A stretch of 64,000 bases of DNA from Bugulina stolonifera. Lineage: Eukaryota; Bryozoa; Gymnolaemata; Cheilostomatida; Bugulidae. The stretch covers positions 2,108,001-2,172,000 of the forward strand of contig OW285195.1 of NCBI GenBank assembly GCA_935421135.1, given 5' to 3'. Within the stretch, counting starts at the first letter, position 1. Each line of letters begins with the position of its first letter. Below the pieces are notes generated by a model. It ran no database searches. It saw nothing but the letters and a program-made list of their open reading frames with translations, and had not been told where the DNA came from. Positions 41,866 to 51,363 of the stretch are shown here, piece after piece. Made by a program: the position numbers and the translations under genes.

Positions 41866-42625
41866 CCCCGATGTGAATCCGAAGCCTCCCGATGTGAATC
41901 CGAAGCCTCCCGATGCACCCCGATGTGAATCCGAAGCCTCCCGATGCACCCCGATGTGAATCCGAAGCCTCCCGATGCACCCCGATGTGAATCCGAAGCC
42001 TCCCGATGCACCCCGATGTGAATCCGAAGCTTCCCGATGCATCCCGATGTGAATCCGAAGCTTCCCGATGCATCCCGATGTGAATCCGAAGCTTCCCGAT
42101 GCATCCCGATGTGATTCCGAAGCTTCCCGATGCATCCCGATGTGATTCCGAAGCTTCCCGATGCATCCCGATGTGAATCCGAAGCTTCCCGATGCATCCC
42201 GATGTGATTCCAAAGCTTCCCGATGCATCCCCATGTGATTCCGAAGCTTCCCGATGCATCCCGATGTGATTCCGAAGCTTCCCGATGCATCCCGAAGCTT
42301 CCCGATGCATCCCGATGTGTCAATTCACATCGGGAGGCTTCGGAATCACATCGGGATGCATCGGGAAGCTTCGGAATCACATCGGGATGCATCGGGAAGC
42401 TTCGGAATCACATCGGGATGCATCGGGAAGCTTCGGAATCACATCGGGATGCATCGGGAAGCTTCGGATTCACATCGGGATGCATCGGGAAGCTTCGGAA
42501 TCACATCGGGATGCATCGGAAGGCTTCGGATTCACATCGGGATGCATCGGGAGGCTTCGGATTCACATCGGGAGGCTTCGGATTCACATCGGGAGGCTTC
42601 GGATTCACATCGGGGTGCATCGGGT
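41866..42625. repeat. inverted array of 31-bp iterons, copy 2
   Basis: Same unit and same palindromic layout as 16005-16706. The centre is at about 42322 (GTGTCAATTCACATCGGG), and the unit counts and variant order differ from copy 1. Confidence 0.95.
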
Positions 42626-42674
42626 CACATTGGGATTGGATAAAAAAAGGGAGGAGTCAAGAAATGAGCAGTTG

Positions 42675-42682
42675 TATAAAGG
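42675..42682 (+). promoter_or_regulatory. TATA box of the rightward small gene, copy 2
   Basis: TATAAAGG, 70 nt before the ATG at 42745. The spacing to the ATG is 19 nt shorter than in copy 1 because part of the leader is missing. Confidence 0.6.
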
Positions 42683-42744
42683 GAGAGTGGGATCACAGTC
42701 TCAGCATTCAAAGTTCAGCACACTACTACAATAGTACATTATCG

Positions 42745-43005
42745 ATGGATACTGACAACATAGTCCAAAACCAAGAAGAGTTATTTGCGGGCTTAACGGA
42801 CTCACAAATGGATGGAATTATTGAAGAAGAAGAGTGCAGTCAGAAGAGGAAAGAAGAGGTGGATGCGTTAAAAGAGGCACGGAAGAAGGGGAAAATAATA
42901 GGAGTGGGGAGTCTTGCCCGAAAGGATCTTTCTAACATGGCGGACTCTCCGTCCTCCCCGGAGCGGGCCTCGGATAGGGGCGAGACCACAACAACCCATG
43001 GATGA
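42745..43005 (+). CDS. small charged protein, copy 2
   Basis: 86 residues, counterpart of 16840-17100, with two substitutions. An open frame continues upstream through the iterons, but the TATA box and conservation support the ATG at 42745. The family is unknown. Confidence 0.68.
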   Translation: MDTDNIVQNQEELFAGLTDSQMDGIIEEEECSQKRKEEVDALKEARKKGKIIGVGSLARKDLSNMADSPSSPERASDRGETTTTHG

Positions 43006-43217
43006 GTATTATTCCAAGATAGAAAAGATGCAGCTTTCTTCAGTAGTATTGTTTTATTACGAAGATAAATAGAGAAAAAATAAAAGAATCAAGAATCAAG
43101 CAGAAATCTAAAAAGCAAAGAAAAAAAAAGAATGCAGGTAAGATAAAAACTATTGGTCTCTTTTTTTTAGTTATAGTAGTATAAAAACGAATTATAAGTA
43201 AGGTGAAGTATTTCTCT

Positions 43218-43745
43218 CTAGTCAAAGTGAAAAGGTGAAAAAAGCATAATATTGTTTACATGCGTTGTGAGTGGGAAAGTATTATTTCTTTTATTATAGT
43301 ATAAACGTTGTAATAGAGCTCTTATAGAATGATCTCGAACTCTTCCTTCTACTCTGCTTAGCCGTGTAATTATTCCCTCCATACTCCACCCTCGAGCTCG
43401 AAGGAGACAGAACAAGATGCAGTAGTCTCCACACACGTTAGTACTCTCTTCTTGTAGACACTCTCCATTCCATACTATTGGTATTCCCCATTGTTGTAAC
43501 ATCTTACCCACATCAGGATAAATAGAAGGGGGGAGTCCATAGGAGTCGAAATACTCTATTTCTTTTCCATTCGAAAAAACAGAGATCCAATGCTCGCCAC
43601 TTTTCTCACTTGTTTGAGTGTTGAAAACAAAAGATCCAGATGGGGAGAAGGAGTCTAAGAAGTGATCCCTTGGCATAACCCCTCTAAAGGAGGTTGATGA
43701 GAGTTTATCATCAGATAGAATATTCGAGATTGAGAATGTATCCAT
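43218..43745 (-). CDS. adenain-like cysteine protease, copy 2
   Basis: 175 residues, same catalytic His52, Asp67, Gln98 and Cys105 as copy 1. The gap to the capsid stop is only 5 nt here (11 nt in copy 1) because the intervening A-run is shorter. Confidence 0.88.
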   Translation of the reverse strand: MDTFSISNILSDDKLSSTSFRGVMPRDHFLDSFSPSGSFVFNTQTSEKSGEHWISVFSNGKEIEYFDSYGLPPSIYPDVGKMLQQWGIPIVWNGECLQEESTNVCGDYCILFCLLRARGWSMEGIITRLSRVEGRVRDHSIRALLQRLYYNKRNNTFPLTTHVNNIMLFSPFHFD

Positions 43746-43750
43746 TCTTT

Positions 43751-45097
43751 TTACATCATCCCGGCTACCATAGATACTTCGTGATTTGCATTCAAGTAGA
43801 TAATGTCATCTTTTTCTTCGTATACAAACAGTCCAAGTGTATTTTGAGTTTGATTAGCAAATGCTAGATTAATAGATAGACTCCCATTTGATAACAAGTG
43901 AAAGTTGTCATCACACAAATCTCCTGAAATGTCAAAGGCGTAGAGAGCAGCGCAGGACTTGTATTTGCTAGGGGAGATCTCATTCCCTGTGTCAGCATCG
44001 GATGTATTTGTGACAGTGAACAAATTCATGAATTCACGAGCAAACTTTCCACTTGCAAAGTTTGGTTCATATCTTCGGGTCACCGGTGTTCCATCAATTA
44101 GTAGTTCTAATGAACTTAGATTGTTATGTCCAAATTTGAAGGGATTTTGCTTATATGTTCCACTCTTTGCAGTATGGTTGACTAGTCCGACAAAGACTCT
44201 GTTTGGCTTCTGTCCCGCTTGATCAAAGTTTACTCTCACTGACTGGTGTCCAGCAGGGATGACATGGAAATGAGTTTTTATTCGGTCAATTGGTAGTTTT
44301 ATAGACTCTTGTTGCACAACCCAAACATCCATTTGTGCTTTTTGTAAGGCTGGATTGGCTTGTACACGTCGAATCCACAATTCTGTCTTAGTTATAGAAA
44401 TCTTTGCCCCTCCTGCAGGGTTGTCTGTTTCTGCTAAGAGGGCCATTTGTGGAATAGCACGTTGTAGAGTAAGGCGAGAGCGAACTCCTGGTGGAATAAG
44501 TCTTCCTTGAGAAAACATACTCAACCTAGGTCTCCCATAGAAGCTCATCTCTTTACTTGTGGCTATAAGTTTCTTTCTTTTTTCAACCACTTCGGGAGGT
44601 ATACCATCATAGTCTTCTCCAGTTCCTTCATCCTCCATCCACCCACTCCCAACTTTCATATATGTGCTCTTAGCATCTTTACCATAGTTTAGGAGATTCT
44701 CGACATAAGCTCTATGTCCATAGTTTGGTTCATACTCAACATCTTGCCCAGCCAGTTGAACAGTGGCAGAAGAAAAGAGACTGTGCATAAAATTGTCCCC
44801 TGGAACAACCTTTAGTTGTTCTTCCGCAGGTAGTACGCTTCCATCAGCCTTGCTCACCTTTACTGTGGTGTGTAAGTAAGACCTTGATAGATCTGTGTAG
44901 AGTTCGTCTGCGGGCGGGATGTTAAATTCAATAGTGCCATCAGGGGAGTCCGTAACAGGAGCCAAAGGTACCCACTCACCTCTGAGCACGCTAGTATGAG
45001 TTGGCGGAGTGGCAAATAAGTCAAAACTGGAGTCAACCGTGTCTGGAGAGTCTTCAGAAACCTTGGAGAGAGAGATGGCTCGATGTGTGACGGACAT
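43751..45097 (-). CDS. major capsid protein, F54H12.2 family, copy 2
   Basis: 448 residues, identical in protein to copy 1 at 17877-19223. All scattered nucleotide differences that I noticed are silent. Confidence 0.85.
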   Translation of the reverse strand: MSVTHRAISLSKVSEDSPDTVDSSFDLFATPPTHTSVLRGEWVPLAPVTDSPDGTIEFNIPPADELYTDLSRSYLHTTVKVSKADGSVLPAEEQLKVVPGDNFMHSLFSSATVQLAGQDVEYEPNYGHRAYVENLLNYGKDAKSTYMKVGSGWMEDEGTGEDYDGIPPEVVEKRKKLIATSKEMSFYGRPRLSMFSQGRLIPPGVRSRLTLQRAIPQMALLAETDNPAGGAKISITKTELWIRRVQANPALQKAQMDVWVVQQESIKLPIDRIKTHFHVIPAGHQSVRVNFDQAGQKPNRVFVGLVNHTAKSGTYKQNPFKFGHNNLSSLELLIDGTPVTRRYEPNFASGKFAREFMNLFTVTNTSDADTGNEISPSKYKSCAALYAFDISGDLCDDNFHLLSNGSLSINLAFANQTQNTLGLFVYEEKDDIIYLNANHEVSMVAGMM

Positions 45098-45202
45098 GTT
45101 CGATAGTGTGAGAGTTGTTCCATCTAGTACTTGCTCCTACAGTCGCTTGTCTAAGAGTGGGGAGTGGTGAGTCTAGGTGCGGATTATATATTTATCTTTC
45201 AT

Positions 45203-45628
45203 TTAGTCAAAAACTGTTTTTCTTCCTTTACGCTTTTTCTTTGTAGACTTTTGACTAACTCGTGCACGTTTGGCAGGTGGTTCACGTAATTCATCTTCTA
45301 CATCACCTAGAAGATCCCCACCAGCTTCACGAAAACGTTTTGCTGCAGAGGATTTGAAGTTCTCTCCCTTGATTACATCTCCCAGAACCGAAGCTCCAGT
45401 AGTCAATAGCTTTTTCCCAATAGTTTTGGCACCATTCTTTAGCATGGGAAGGACCCCTCGGACCAGTCCAGAAAAGAGTGAGCCGATCCCATTACCCGTC
45501 ATAATAGGTTTTCCCCTGTACACACTCATTCCCTCTCCCACCTGGTTTGCATAATAGTCTTCATACATCTCACCTGACTCATCAGGAAAATATGGAACTA
45601 TGCGAGGGGCCATGTTATTTCTCTCCAC
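45203..45628 (-). CDS. pX/pVI-like basic protein, copy 2
   Basis: Identical to the protein at 19329-19754. The preferred start is the internal Met (MAPRIV) at 45613. Confidence 0.7.
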   Translation of the reverse strand: MERNNMAPRIVPYFPDESGEMYEDYYANQVGEGMSVYRGKPIMTGNGIGSLFSGLVRGVLPMLKNGAKTIGKKLLTTGASVLGDVIKGENFKSSAAKRFREAGGDLLGDVEDELREPPAKRARVSQKSTKKKRKGRKTVFD

Positions 45629-46361
45629 GCGGTCTGAAACGAACCGTCAGCACAACCTTTCCACTGCGAAATGAGACCCTTTCTCCATCATCACGTCTTA
45701 TATCTACCTCGATGAGGTCTGTGCTTGTATTAGACACTGGAGAGTATTGAACATTCGAAAACTCAAAGAAAACGGTGCTATTTCTTTCACTCTCTGTTAT
45801 AGGAACTGTGCGAAGTAGGGGGACTAGACTATCTCCAACATGTCTTGGTGAGACTACGGAGGAGTAGACATAGAGGGATGTGAAACCAGCATTGATGTCT
45901 GGAGGGTTTTGACTCCTGTTGATTTCCGCAGCATATTCTACATCAGGTTCGAATCCCAACACCCACGCAACATCACGTGACATCATGACAGAGTGTTCCT
46001 GTTCTCTCAACATGAGGAAGGTTTCATTCCGTAGACTATCATAGTAAAAGCTCACTACTTTTTCTAAGTCGTAGTTTATTAGTATTCTATTGATCTCACT
46101 CAAAAGTTCACCCATGGAAGCATACCTTCCACTCCTGATTTCACATTTTCGTTTGACTCCATCTTTTGTATTCGTAACCACTACATAGCCATCTTCCACA
46201 TTTCTCCAGGATGCGGGGTACTGAATGTCAAGTAACCCAACCTCCCACTGTGATGAGTGAAGCTTCAATGTCTTGGCTAGCTTCGTAATGAAGTGAGCAT
46301 TGGTGTTTGTGTCACTCCCACCGATGCGTACATTTGAGGTAAGTGTGACATTGAAGGCCAT
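45615..46361 (-). CDS. penton-like minor capsid protein candidate, copy 2
   Basis: 248 residues, identical to copy 1. The upstream TATAAAT at 46397-46403 is conserved. Confidence 0.7.
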   Translation of the reverse strand: MAFNVTLTSNVRIGGSDTNTNAHFITKLAKTLKLHSSQWEVGLLDIQYPASWRNVEDGYVVVTNTKDGVKRKCEIRSGRYASMGELLSEINRILINYDLEKVVSFYYDSLRNETFLMLREQEHSVMMSRDVAWVLGFEPDVEYAAEINRSQNPPDINAGFTSLYVYSSVVSPRHVGDSLVPLLRTVPITESERNSTVFFEFSNVQYSPVSNTSTDLIEVDIRRDDGERVSFRSGKVVLTVRFRPRGEK

Positions 46362-46415
46362 CTTTGAGAGTGAGCAAAACTGAACTTACATATCGAATTT
46401 ATACTACCTTTGATT

Positions 46416-47486
46416 TTACACAAACTGACTAGAATCTATCCAACTATTAAATGAAGAGGGATAACCACTCCATTTCACGAAACTCTCTTCTTTTCCTCTC
46501 CTTCTCCGTTTACGTATGACTTTCTCAACTCTAAAGATTTCAGGTAGGTTAACATGTTGCAATTCTTGTGCATAGAATGTTCCATCTACTCCTTCTTTGT
46601 TTAGGTCTTCCAGTGTATAGACAGGAGGTGAGGTATGTGCCTTGACTGCTTTTATGGTGAATATCTCGGTTGACCAGTTTGGTGTGAACCCTCGCTCAAA
46701 GCTACTACGAGCCATCGAAATCCGAACATGATCACCTGGTGAGTATTTTACTCTTGTTTTCTTTAACCATCGTTTAGGTGAGAACTCATTTAACCGAACC
46801 CAAACCTCTTCTTGATTATCGTAATCAACCTCAATAGGTTTCATTCCAATTGACCTATTAAAACTGTTGTTATATCCTTGGACTAGGTCTTCTACATCTT
46901 CTAAGTAGCGTCCATCTCCTCTATAAGTGAGTAGACGATGAATTTTCCCTCTCAATGTTCTATTAAAGCGTTCAACAAGAGCAGCCTTGATGATCTCATT
47001 CTCAGAGGTGAAATGGCTAACTCCGTACTTCTTTAGCACTTCACTCACCCTTCTGTTTAGGAACTCCTTACCTTTATCAGTTTGTATTTGTCTAAAGCTT
47101 TCATTTTCGAATAGAGAGATGAGTGCATTGGACACTTCCAGACCAGACTTGGAATGAAGAGGAAAGACCCATGCTTTCCGTGAGAAGGCATCTATGCAGG
47201 TGAGCAAAAATGTTACTCCATCATTTGAGTCCTTGTGCGCACGCACATCCACGAGATCTGCCTGGAGTTGTTCACCAATCCCACTCACAAACGTTTTTCT
47301 CCTTGTAAACTTCATTCTAATCGGGCGATGAAGAGTGTATGCGTCTTGACTTCTCAACCACTTCTCAACATCATTCTCATTAATACCAGGAGGAGAAGCT
47401 AAAACTAACTTTCTCTTTCCTCCAAAAGATGGTGGTTGAGGAGGGGAGAAGTAAATATCACGTAGACCTTCATCTATATCATCCAT
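46416..47486 (-). CDS. chromodomain DDE integrase, copy 2
   Basis: 356 residues, identical to copy 1 with Asp77, Asp137, Glu172 and the chromodomain intact. At least one active integrase source may therefore remain in this genome. Confidence 0.93.
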   Translation of the reverse strand: MDDIDEGLRDIYFSPPQPPSFGGKRKLVLASPPGINENDVEKWLRSQDAYTLHRPIRMKFTRRKTFVSGIGEQLQADLVDVRAHKDSNDGVTFLLTCIDAFSRKAWVFPLHSKSGLEVSNALISLFENESFRQIQTDKGKEFLNRRVSEVLKKYGVSHFTSENEIIKAALVERFNRTLRGKIHRLLTYRGDGRYLEDVEDLVQGYNNSFNRSIGMKPIEVDYDNQEEVWVRLNEFSPKRWLKKTRVKYSPGDHVRISMARSSFERGFTPNWSTEIFTIKAVKAHTSPPVYTLEDLNKEGVDGTFYAQELQHVNLPEIFRVEKVIRKRRRRGKEESFVKWSGYPSSFNSWIDSSQFV

Positions 47487-48061
47487 CTTTCTGTTTTACT
47501 ATCGCTTGCAAGAGGGGTTTTAGGAAGCTTTCGCCTAGACCTAGTTTTGATAGGACTTCTATTATCACCCTTCCCACTCCAACGTGCGCCAGCTTCTGAC
47601 CTCTCTGGTTTTGTTTCTCTCCTATATGGGTGTGGTAGTGGTGACCTTGAGCCACTTCGCCTCTTTTCATCATCTCTTTTTTTCTCTCGCCCTCGCTCTT
47701 GTGCTTCTTCTTCTCTTTGTCTCCATGTATGCATTTCATTAAACCTAGTGTTAATTCCCTCTAATGTATTATACAACTCCTGCTGCGGATGGCGTGATCT
47801 CTCCAACTCTTTTAGGAACTTATTCATTTTATGAGCATGTTGCTCTAGCTGAGAGTAGATGTCTGTATCAGAGTTTTTGAGGTTAGATATTACATCTTTT
47901 CTGCTTTTTTCTGCCAGGAGTAGATCCCCATTTGTAGAGAGTGAGGGTAGATGCTCTCCTTCTTTTTTGTTGTTTCTACTATTCATTGATTCATATGTAT
48001 GTTTATCCATAAGAAGATACTTTTTAGAAAACTTGAGACTCATTTCACCTTCGTCCACCAC
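47474..48061 (-). CDS. unknown coiled-coil/basic protein, copy 2
   Basis: 195 residues as the longest frame; a C-to-T-type change creates one extra upstream Met. The conserved start is more likely MSLKFSKK at 48043. It has few substitutions relative to copy 1 (for example Glu to Asp in GKGENR). Confidence 0.58.
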   Translation of the reverse strand: MVDEGEMSLKFSKKYLLMDKHTYESMNSRNNKKEGEHLPSLSTNGDLLLAEKSRKDVISNLKNSDTDIYSQLEQHAHKMNKFLKELERSRHPQQELYNTLEGINTRFNEMHTWRQREEEAQERGREKKRDDEKRRSGSRSPLPHPYRRETKPERSEAGARWSGKGDNRSPIKTRSRRKLPKTPLASDSKTERWMI

Positions 48062-48443
48062 CTAATCCGCCAAGCACACCTCCGAGTAAACTTGCCAATG
48101 GCTTCAAAAGAAGACCTAAAAATCCGCCACGTTGTAGGATTAACTTTTTCTGCCTCACACTAGTACGAGAGTTGGTGAGATCCTCAATGGCCCTTCTATG
48201 TCGACGTAGAGAGTTCAACTGAGCGGTAGTTGGATGAACATTACCTAATAATACATTTCTAGCACACTCAACAAGAGCGAGTATAAGGTCTTTGTTAGCC
48301 TCAGCAATGGTTGAATCTCTGATGGTTGCAGATGCTTTCGTCAGTGCATATATACTCAAGGCATTCCTCCTCAACCTTGGAGAATACTCGGGTGAATTAA
48401 TGTATCTCATGCTTGATGATGGATGCGCTCTCTTCAAGTCCAA
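48045..48443 (-). CDS. small conserved Polinton protein with QRGGF tail, copy 2
   Basis: 132 residues; differs from copy 1 by Ser to Leu at position 3 and Leu to Pro in GNVHLTT. Features are as described for 22171-22569. Confidence 0.65.
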   Translation of the reverse strand: MDLKRAHPSSSMRYINSPEYSPRLRRNALSIYALTKASATIRDSTIAEANKDLILALVECARNVLLGNVHPTTAQLNSLRRHRRAIEDLTNSRTSVRQKKLILQRGGFLGLLLKPLASLLGGVLGGLGGGRR

Positions 48444-48462
48444 GACAGTTTATGGAGAGAGT

Positions 48463-49122
48463 AGAGATGTGAATGCTACTTATATTCCAGGGTATTCGGG
48501 ATATATACAGTCATGGGAGAGTGCTCAGAAGCAAAATTACCGATCAGTCTAGCCCACTCCGGGGTTTCGGGAATAGAAAAGAGTGTGGCTTACGTGTAGC
48601 ATCACTAAAAGCTTCTTGAACAGCTCTTGTACTCTGAGGAAAAGCCTGCTTTGCAAGATTGGTAACAGACATTCCGTCTCTGGGGTTCTTGAACAAGAAA
48701 AAGTACTGCGAGTTTATTGACACTGTTCTATTATCTTTCGGGAAAAGGTTCTGTAGTAAGAAAAAGACGCTTATGTTCAGGTGGTGACTGAACTTTGTAA
48801 AGATTGCATTAGTAGTCTCTTTCCCCCCGACTTCACCCATCAAGTCATCAATGATGAGCCAGCGATTCTTCCCATCACGCTCTATATCCATTTCTACATC
48901 AATGAGTCCTGAATGAAACCTTACTTTATCCTTGTAATCCTCAAAGCGGCGTTGCCAAACTCCATAGCAGTAAATGATTTCAACAGGAGTGGGTGAAGCA
49001 ATTTCATCAACTCTCTTAATAAGACTAAATAGTAGTTCCGTTTTTCCACTCCCTGTTGGACCACAGACTAGAGCTGTGAAGGGACTCTGCAAGCGAAGAT
49101 CGATTTCTTGGTGTGGACGCAT
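48463..49122 (-). pseudogene. packaging ATPase, copy 2, C-terminally broken
   Basis: Walker A and Walker B are intact, but a 13-bp deletion near 48568 shifts the frame. The product stops at 48544 after 192 residues and loses the last conserved part. The downstream sequence that would encode the original C-terminus is still present. One other change is Arg to Lys near residue 36. Probably non-functional or impaired. Confidence 0.85.
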
Positions 49123-49432
49123 GCTGATCCAGTTGAGTAGCTAATAGAGTTGTGTTTGTTTTTAAAAAGTGTCCTTGCTTAAGTACTCCTTTGTCTTTGC
49201 CATTGGGTGGTTCCCTATCACTTAGATATGTGTAAACTGATGGGGATAAAGATGAGCAAGAAAGTATAAATAGTATTATGATTATGTAGAATGTGAACTT
49301 CTTTCTTTTGTTGCTTCTCTCTCCTATTTGCTCCCTTCCCTCTTCAGCAGAGATAGCTACTACTTCATCTAAGAGACCATCAGCCACATCTTCATAATTC
49401 TCATTTCTACATACTACCTCTTGCTTTGACAT
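49025..49432 (-). CDS. small single-pass membrane protein, copy 2
   Basis: 135 residues, identical in protein to copy 1 with the same membrane segment and the same overlap with the ATPase start. Confidence 0.55.
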   Translation of the reverse strand: MSKQEVVCRNENYEDVADGLLDEVVAISAEEGREQIGERSNKRKKFTFYIIIILFILSCSSLSPSVYTYLSDREPPNGKDKGVLKQGHFLKTNTTLLATQLDQHASTPRNRSSLAESLHSSSLWSNREWKNGTTI

Positions 49433-49472
49433 CTTGCCCTTGTTTGAGAGAACGATTGGAATCTATACACTT

Positions 49473-50598
49473 TTATTCATCATTACTTTCTCCTGTTGGA
49501 ACCCACTGTGGCAGTTTACTATCTTCCCCTTCTGCTTTTGCATCATTATCATCTAGTTTGTTAGCCAGGTGGGGAATTATGTGATCAATAATTGATACAC
49601 TATCCATTTTTTCTTCTTCTTCTTCTTCTTTTTGCAAACGCTCGATTTCCATCATTAACCTCTCTTTTTCCATTCTTTCCTCTGTTAACTTTTTTTCTAA
49701 GAAGGCAATGCGATTTGTTCTTCTCTCTTTTCTTGCATCAATTCTCTGTTGCATCTCTAGTGCTTCTTTCCACCCCAGTGCTCCTGCCAATTCCACTTTC
49801 TTTAGTGCCAATTCTTGTTCTATCTTTCTAATCTCTTGTTCCCTTTTGTCACACATTTCAACCTCTTCTTTAGTTTCTACATGAGTTTGCTCTTCTATCA
49901 TAACCTGGTTAGTCTCTCCTGTAGAAGTCTCTCTCACCTCTAATCTAGCATCTCCTGGTGAAGGGCTTCTTATCACCTCTAACCCATTTTTGGATGGATC
50001 TAGTTCTCCAAACAATCGCCCTGCATATAGCGTATTACCTCTACTAAGAATTAAACCAGGGATGCTTTCTTCATTGTAACTCCTCTTCGCTCGCGATTTC
50101 TCCTTCCCATCCTCAAAGCGACATCTTCTTGCCCCATCCTTTAATATGTTCAATACTCTATGATAGAGTTCATTCTTTGAACCTTCCCCACCAGGTTCAT
50201 TATCCAGATATAGTAAGAAGTGAGTGTTAAAAGTGGCCTCCGCTCCCACACCAGTTTCATCCCAGTTTCTATCTTCAATAATCTTCTCAACCTCCACTCT
50301 ACACCAGGTTGACAACTCCGCATTCCTAAGAAGTTAAGTCTTCATAACAAAGTGCCATTTTCCTCAACTTTTCCTCTCCTATCTTAAAAGGGATATTCAT
50401 AGAGAGTGAAAGTGTTCTAAAATAGATGGCAAGCTCTACCACTAAGGAATTATGAGCGAGTCTGTCAACCCAATACCACATCCATGGACTATTCGTTTCT
50501 TCGATATTACTTTTGATCATATAATCCCATACAGACTTCGGGAGGACTTCCTTTAAAAGTACATATCTCCCCGCTGCTCCTTTGGTGAGAAAAGACAT
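49473..50598 (-). pseudogene. 442-residue-type unknown protein, copy 2, disrupted
   Basis: The N-terminal part (50326-50598) ends after 90 residues because a 68-nt deletion near 50334 shifts the frame. The remaining part is open at 49473-50315. Only one copy of the 46-residue repeat remains, where copy 1 has two. The coiled-coil region carries one extra Glu codon. Confidence 0.85.
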
Positions 50599-50651
50599 GT
50601 TTGCTATGACTAAGTCTTCTCTGTATTAATACTATCATCAGTCAAACTTAT

Positions 50652-50659
50652 CTTTTATA
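50652..50659 (-). promoter_or_regulatory. TATA box near right TIR, copy 2
   Basis: Leftward TATAAAAG, same position relative to the first leftward gene as in copy 1. Confidence 0.6.
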
Positions 50660-50686
50660 GTCCCACCCCAGTGGAACTCGGAATGG

Positions 50687-51363
50687 GCGGCGGGCCGCTG
50701 CCTAGTCGCTTGGCCCGGTGGATACGGGGCACCGGCGTCGCCTCCACGTGTACGGTCGGCGCCGCACGCAACGTGGGCGGACGCGGCTTGACCGCCTCAA
50801 ACGATCGGTCGTTCGGGTGAGTGAGGGTTGCGGGGGGAGGGTGGGCGGCGGTGGAGGAGGGGTGGCGGTGATGACGGTGATGACGGTGATGGCGGCGGCG
50901 GTGGTGGCGGCGGCGGCGGCGGTGGTGGTGGCGGCAGTGGCGGCAGTGGCGGCGGTGGCGGCGGTGGCGGCGGTGGCGGCGGTGGCGGTGGTGGCGGCGG
51001 TGGCGGCGGCGGTGGTGAGGGCGGTGGTGGTGAGGGCGGCGGTGGCGGCGGCGGCGACGGCGGTGGTGCGGACGGGACGAGGGCGGTGGCGGGGAGTGGG
51101 GGAGGAGTGGGAGGTGGGGGAGGGGGAGGGGAGGAGGGCGGGAAGGAGGGAGGGAAGGGGTTGTGGCCGGGTTCGGGGTCAAGTGTGCAAATGTTTTTTC
51201 GACCAATCAGAAGGGGGGATTTTGGGGTGACCTTGGCAAGGTCGTGTGCAAAATTTTTGTGCTCTTCTGTGATTGGTTGAAATCGGAAATACCGGCTTGT
51301 GATTGGTTGAAAACAGGGGTCAATGAGTGCGTGTCTGTCTAGAAGTGCACTGACTATACTACT
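50687..51363 (-). repeat. right terminal inverted repeat, Polinton copy 2
   Basis: 677 bp, inverted match of 40445-41114, followed by TSD GCTGTA (51364-51369). Confidence 0.93.

Larger units (their letters stand above)
40445..51363. mobile_element. Polinton/Maverick-type element, copy 2 (10,919 bp)
   Basis: Same orientation and gene order as copy 1, with its own TSD (GCTGTA), so it is an independent insertion and not a segmental duplication. Four proteins are identical to copy 1. Differences: a 449-bp segment next to the left TIR (41115-41563), absent from copy 1; different iteron numbers; an ATPase truncated by a 13-bp deletion; and a 442-residue-type gene with one repeat unit lost and a 68-nt deletion. 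It lies in the last intron of the WSC gene, with its leftward gene block in the same direction as that gene. Confidence 0.92.
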
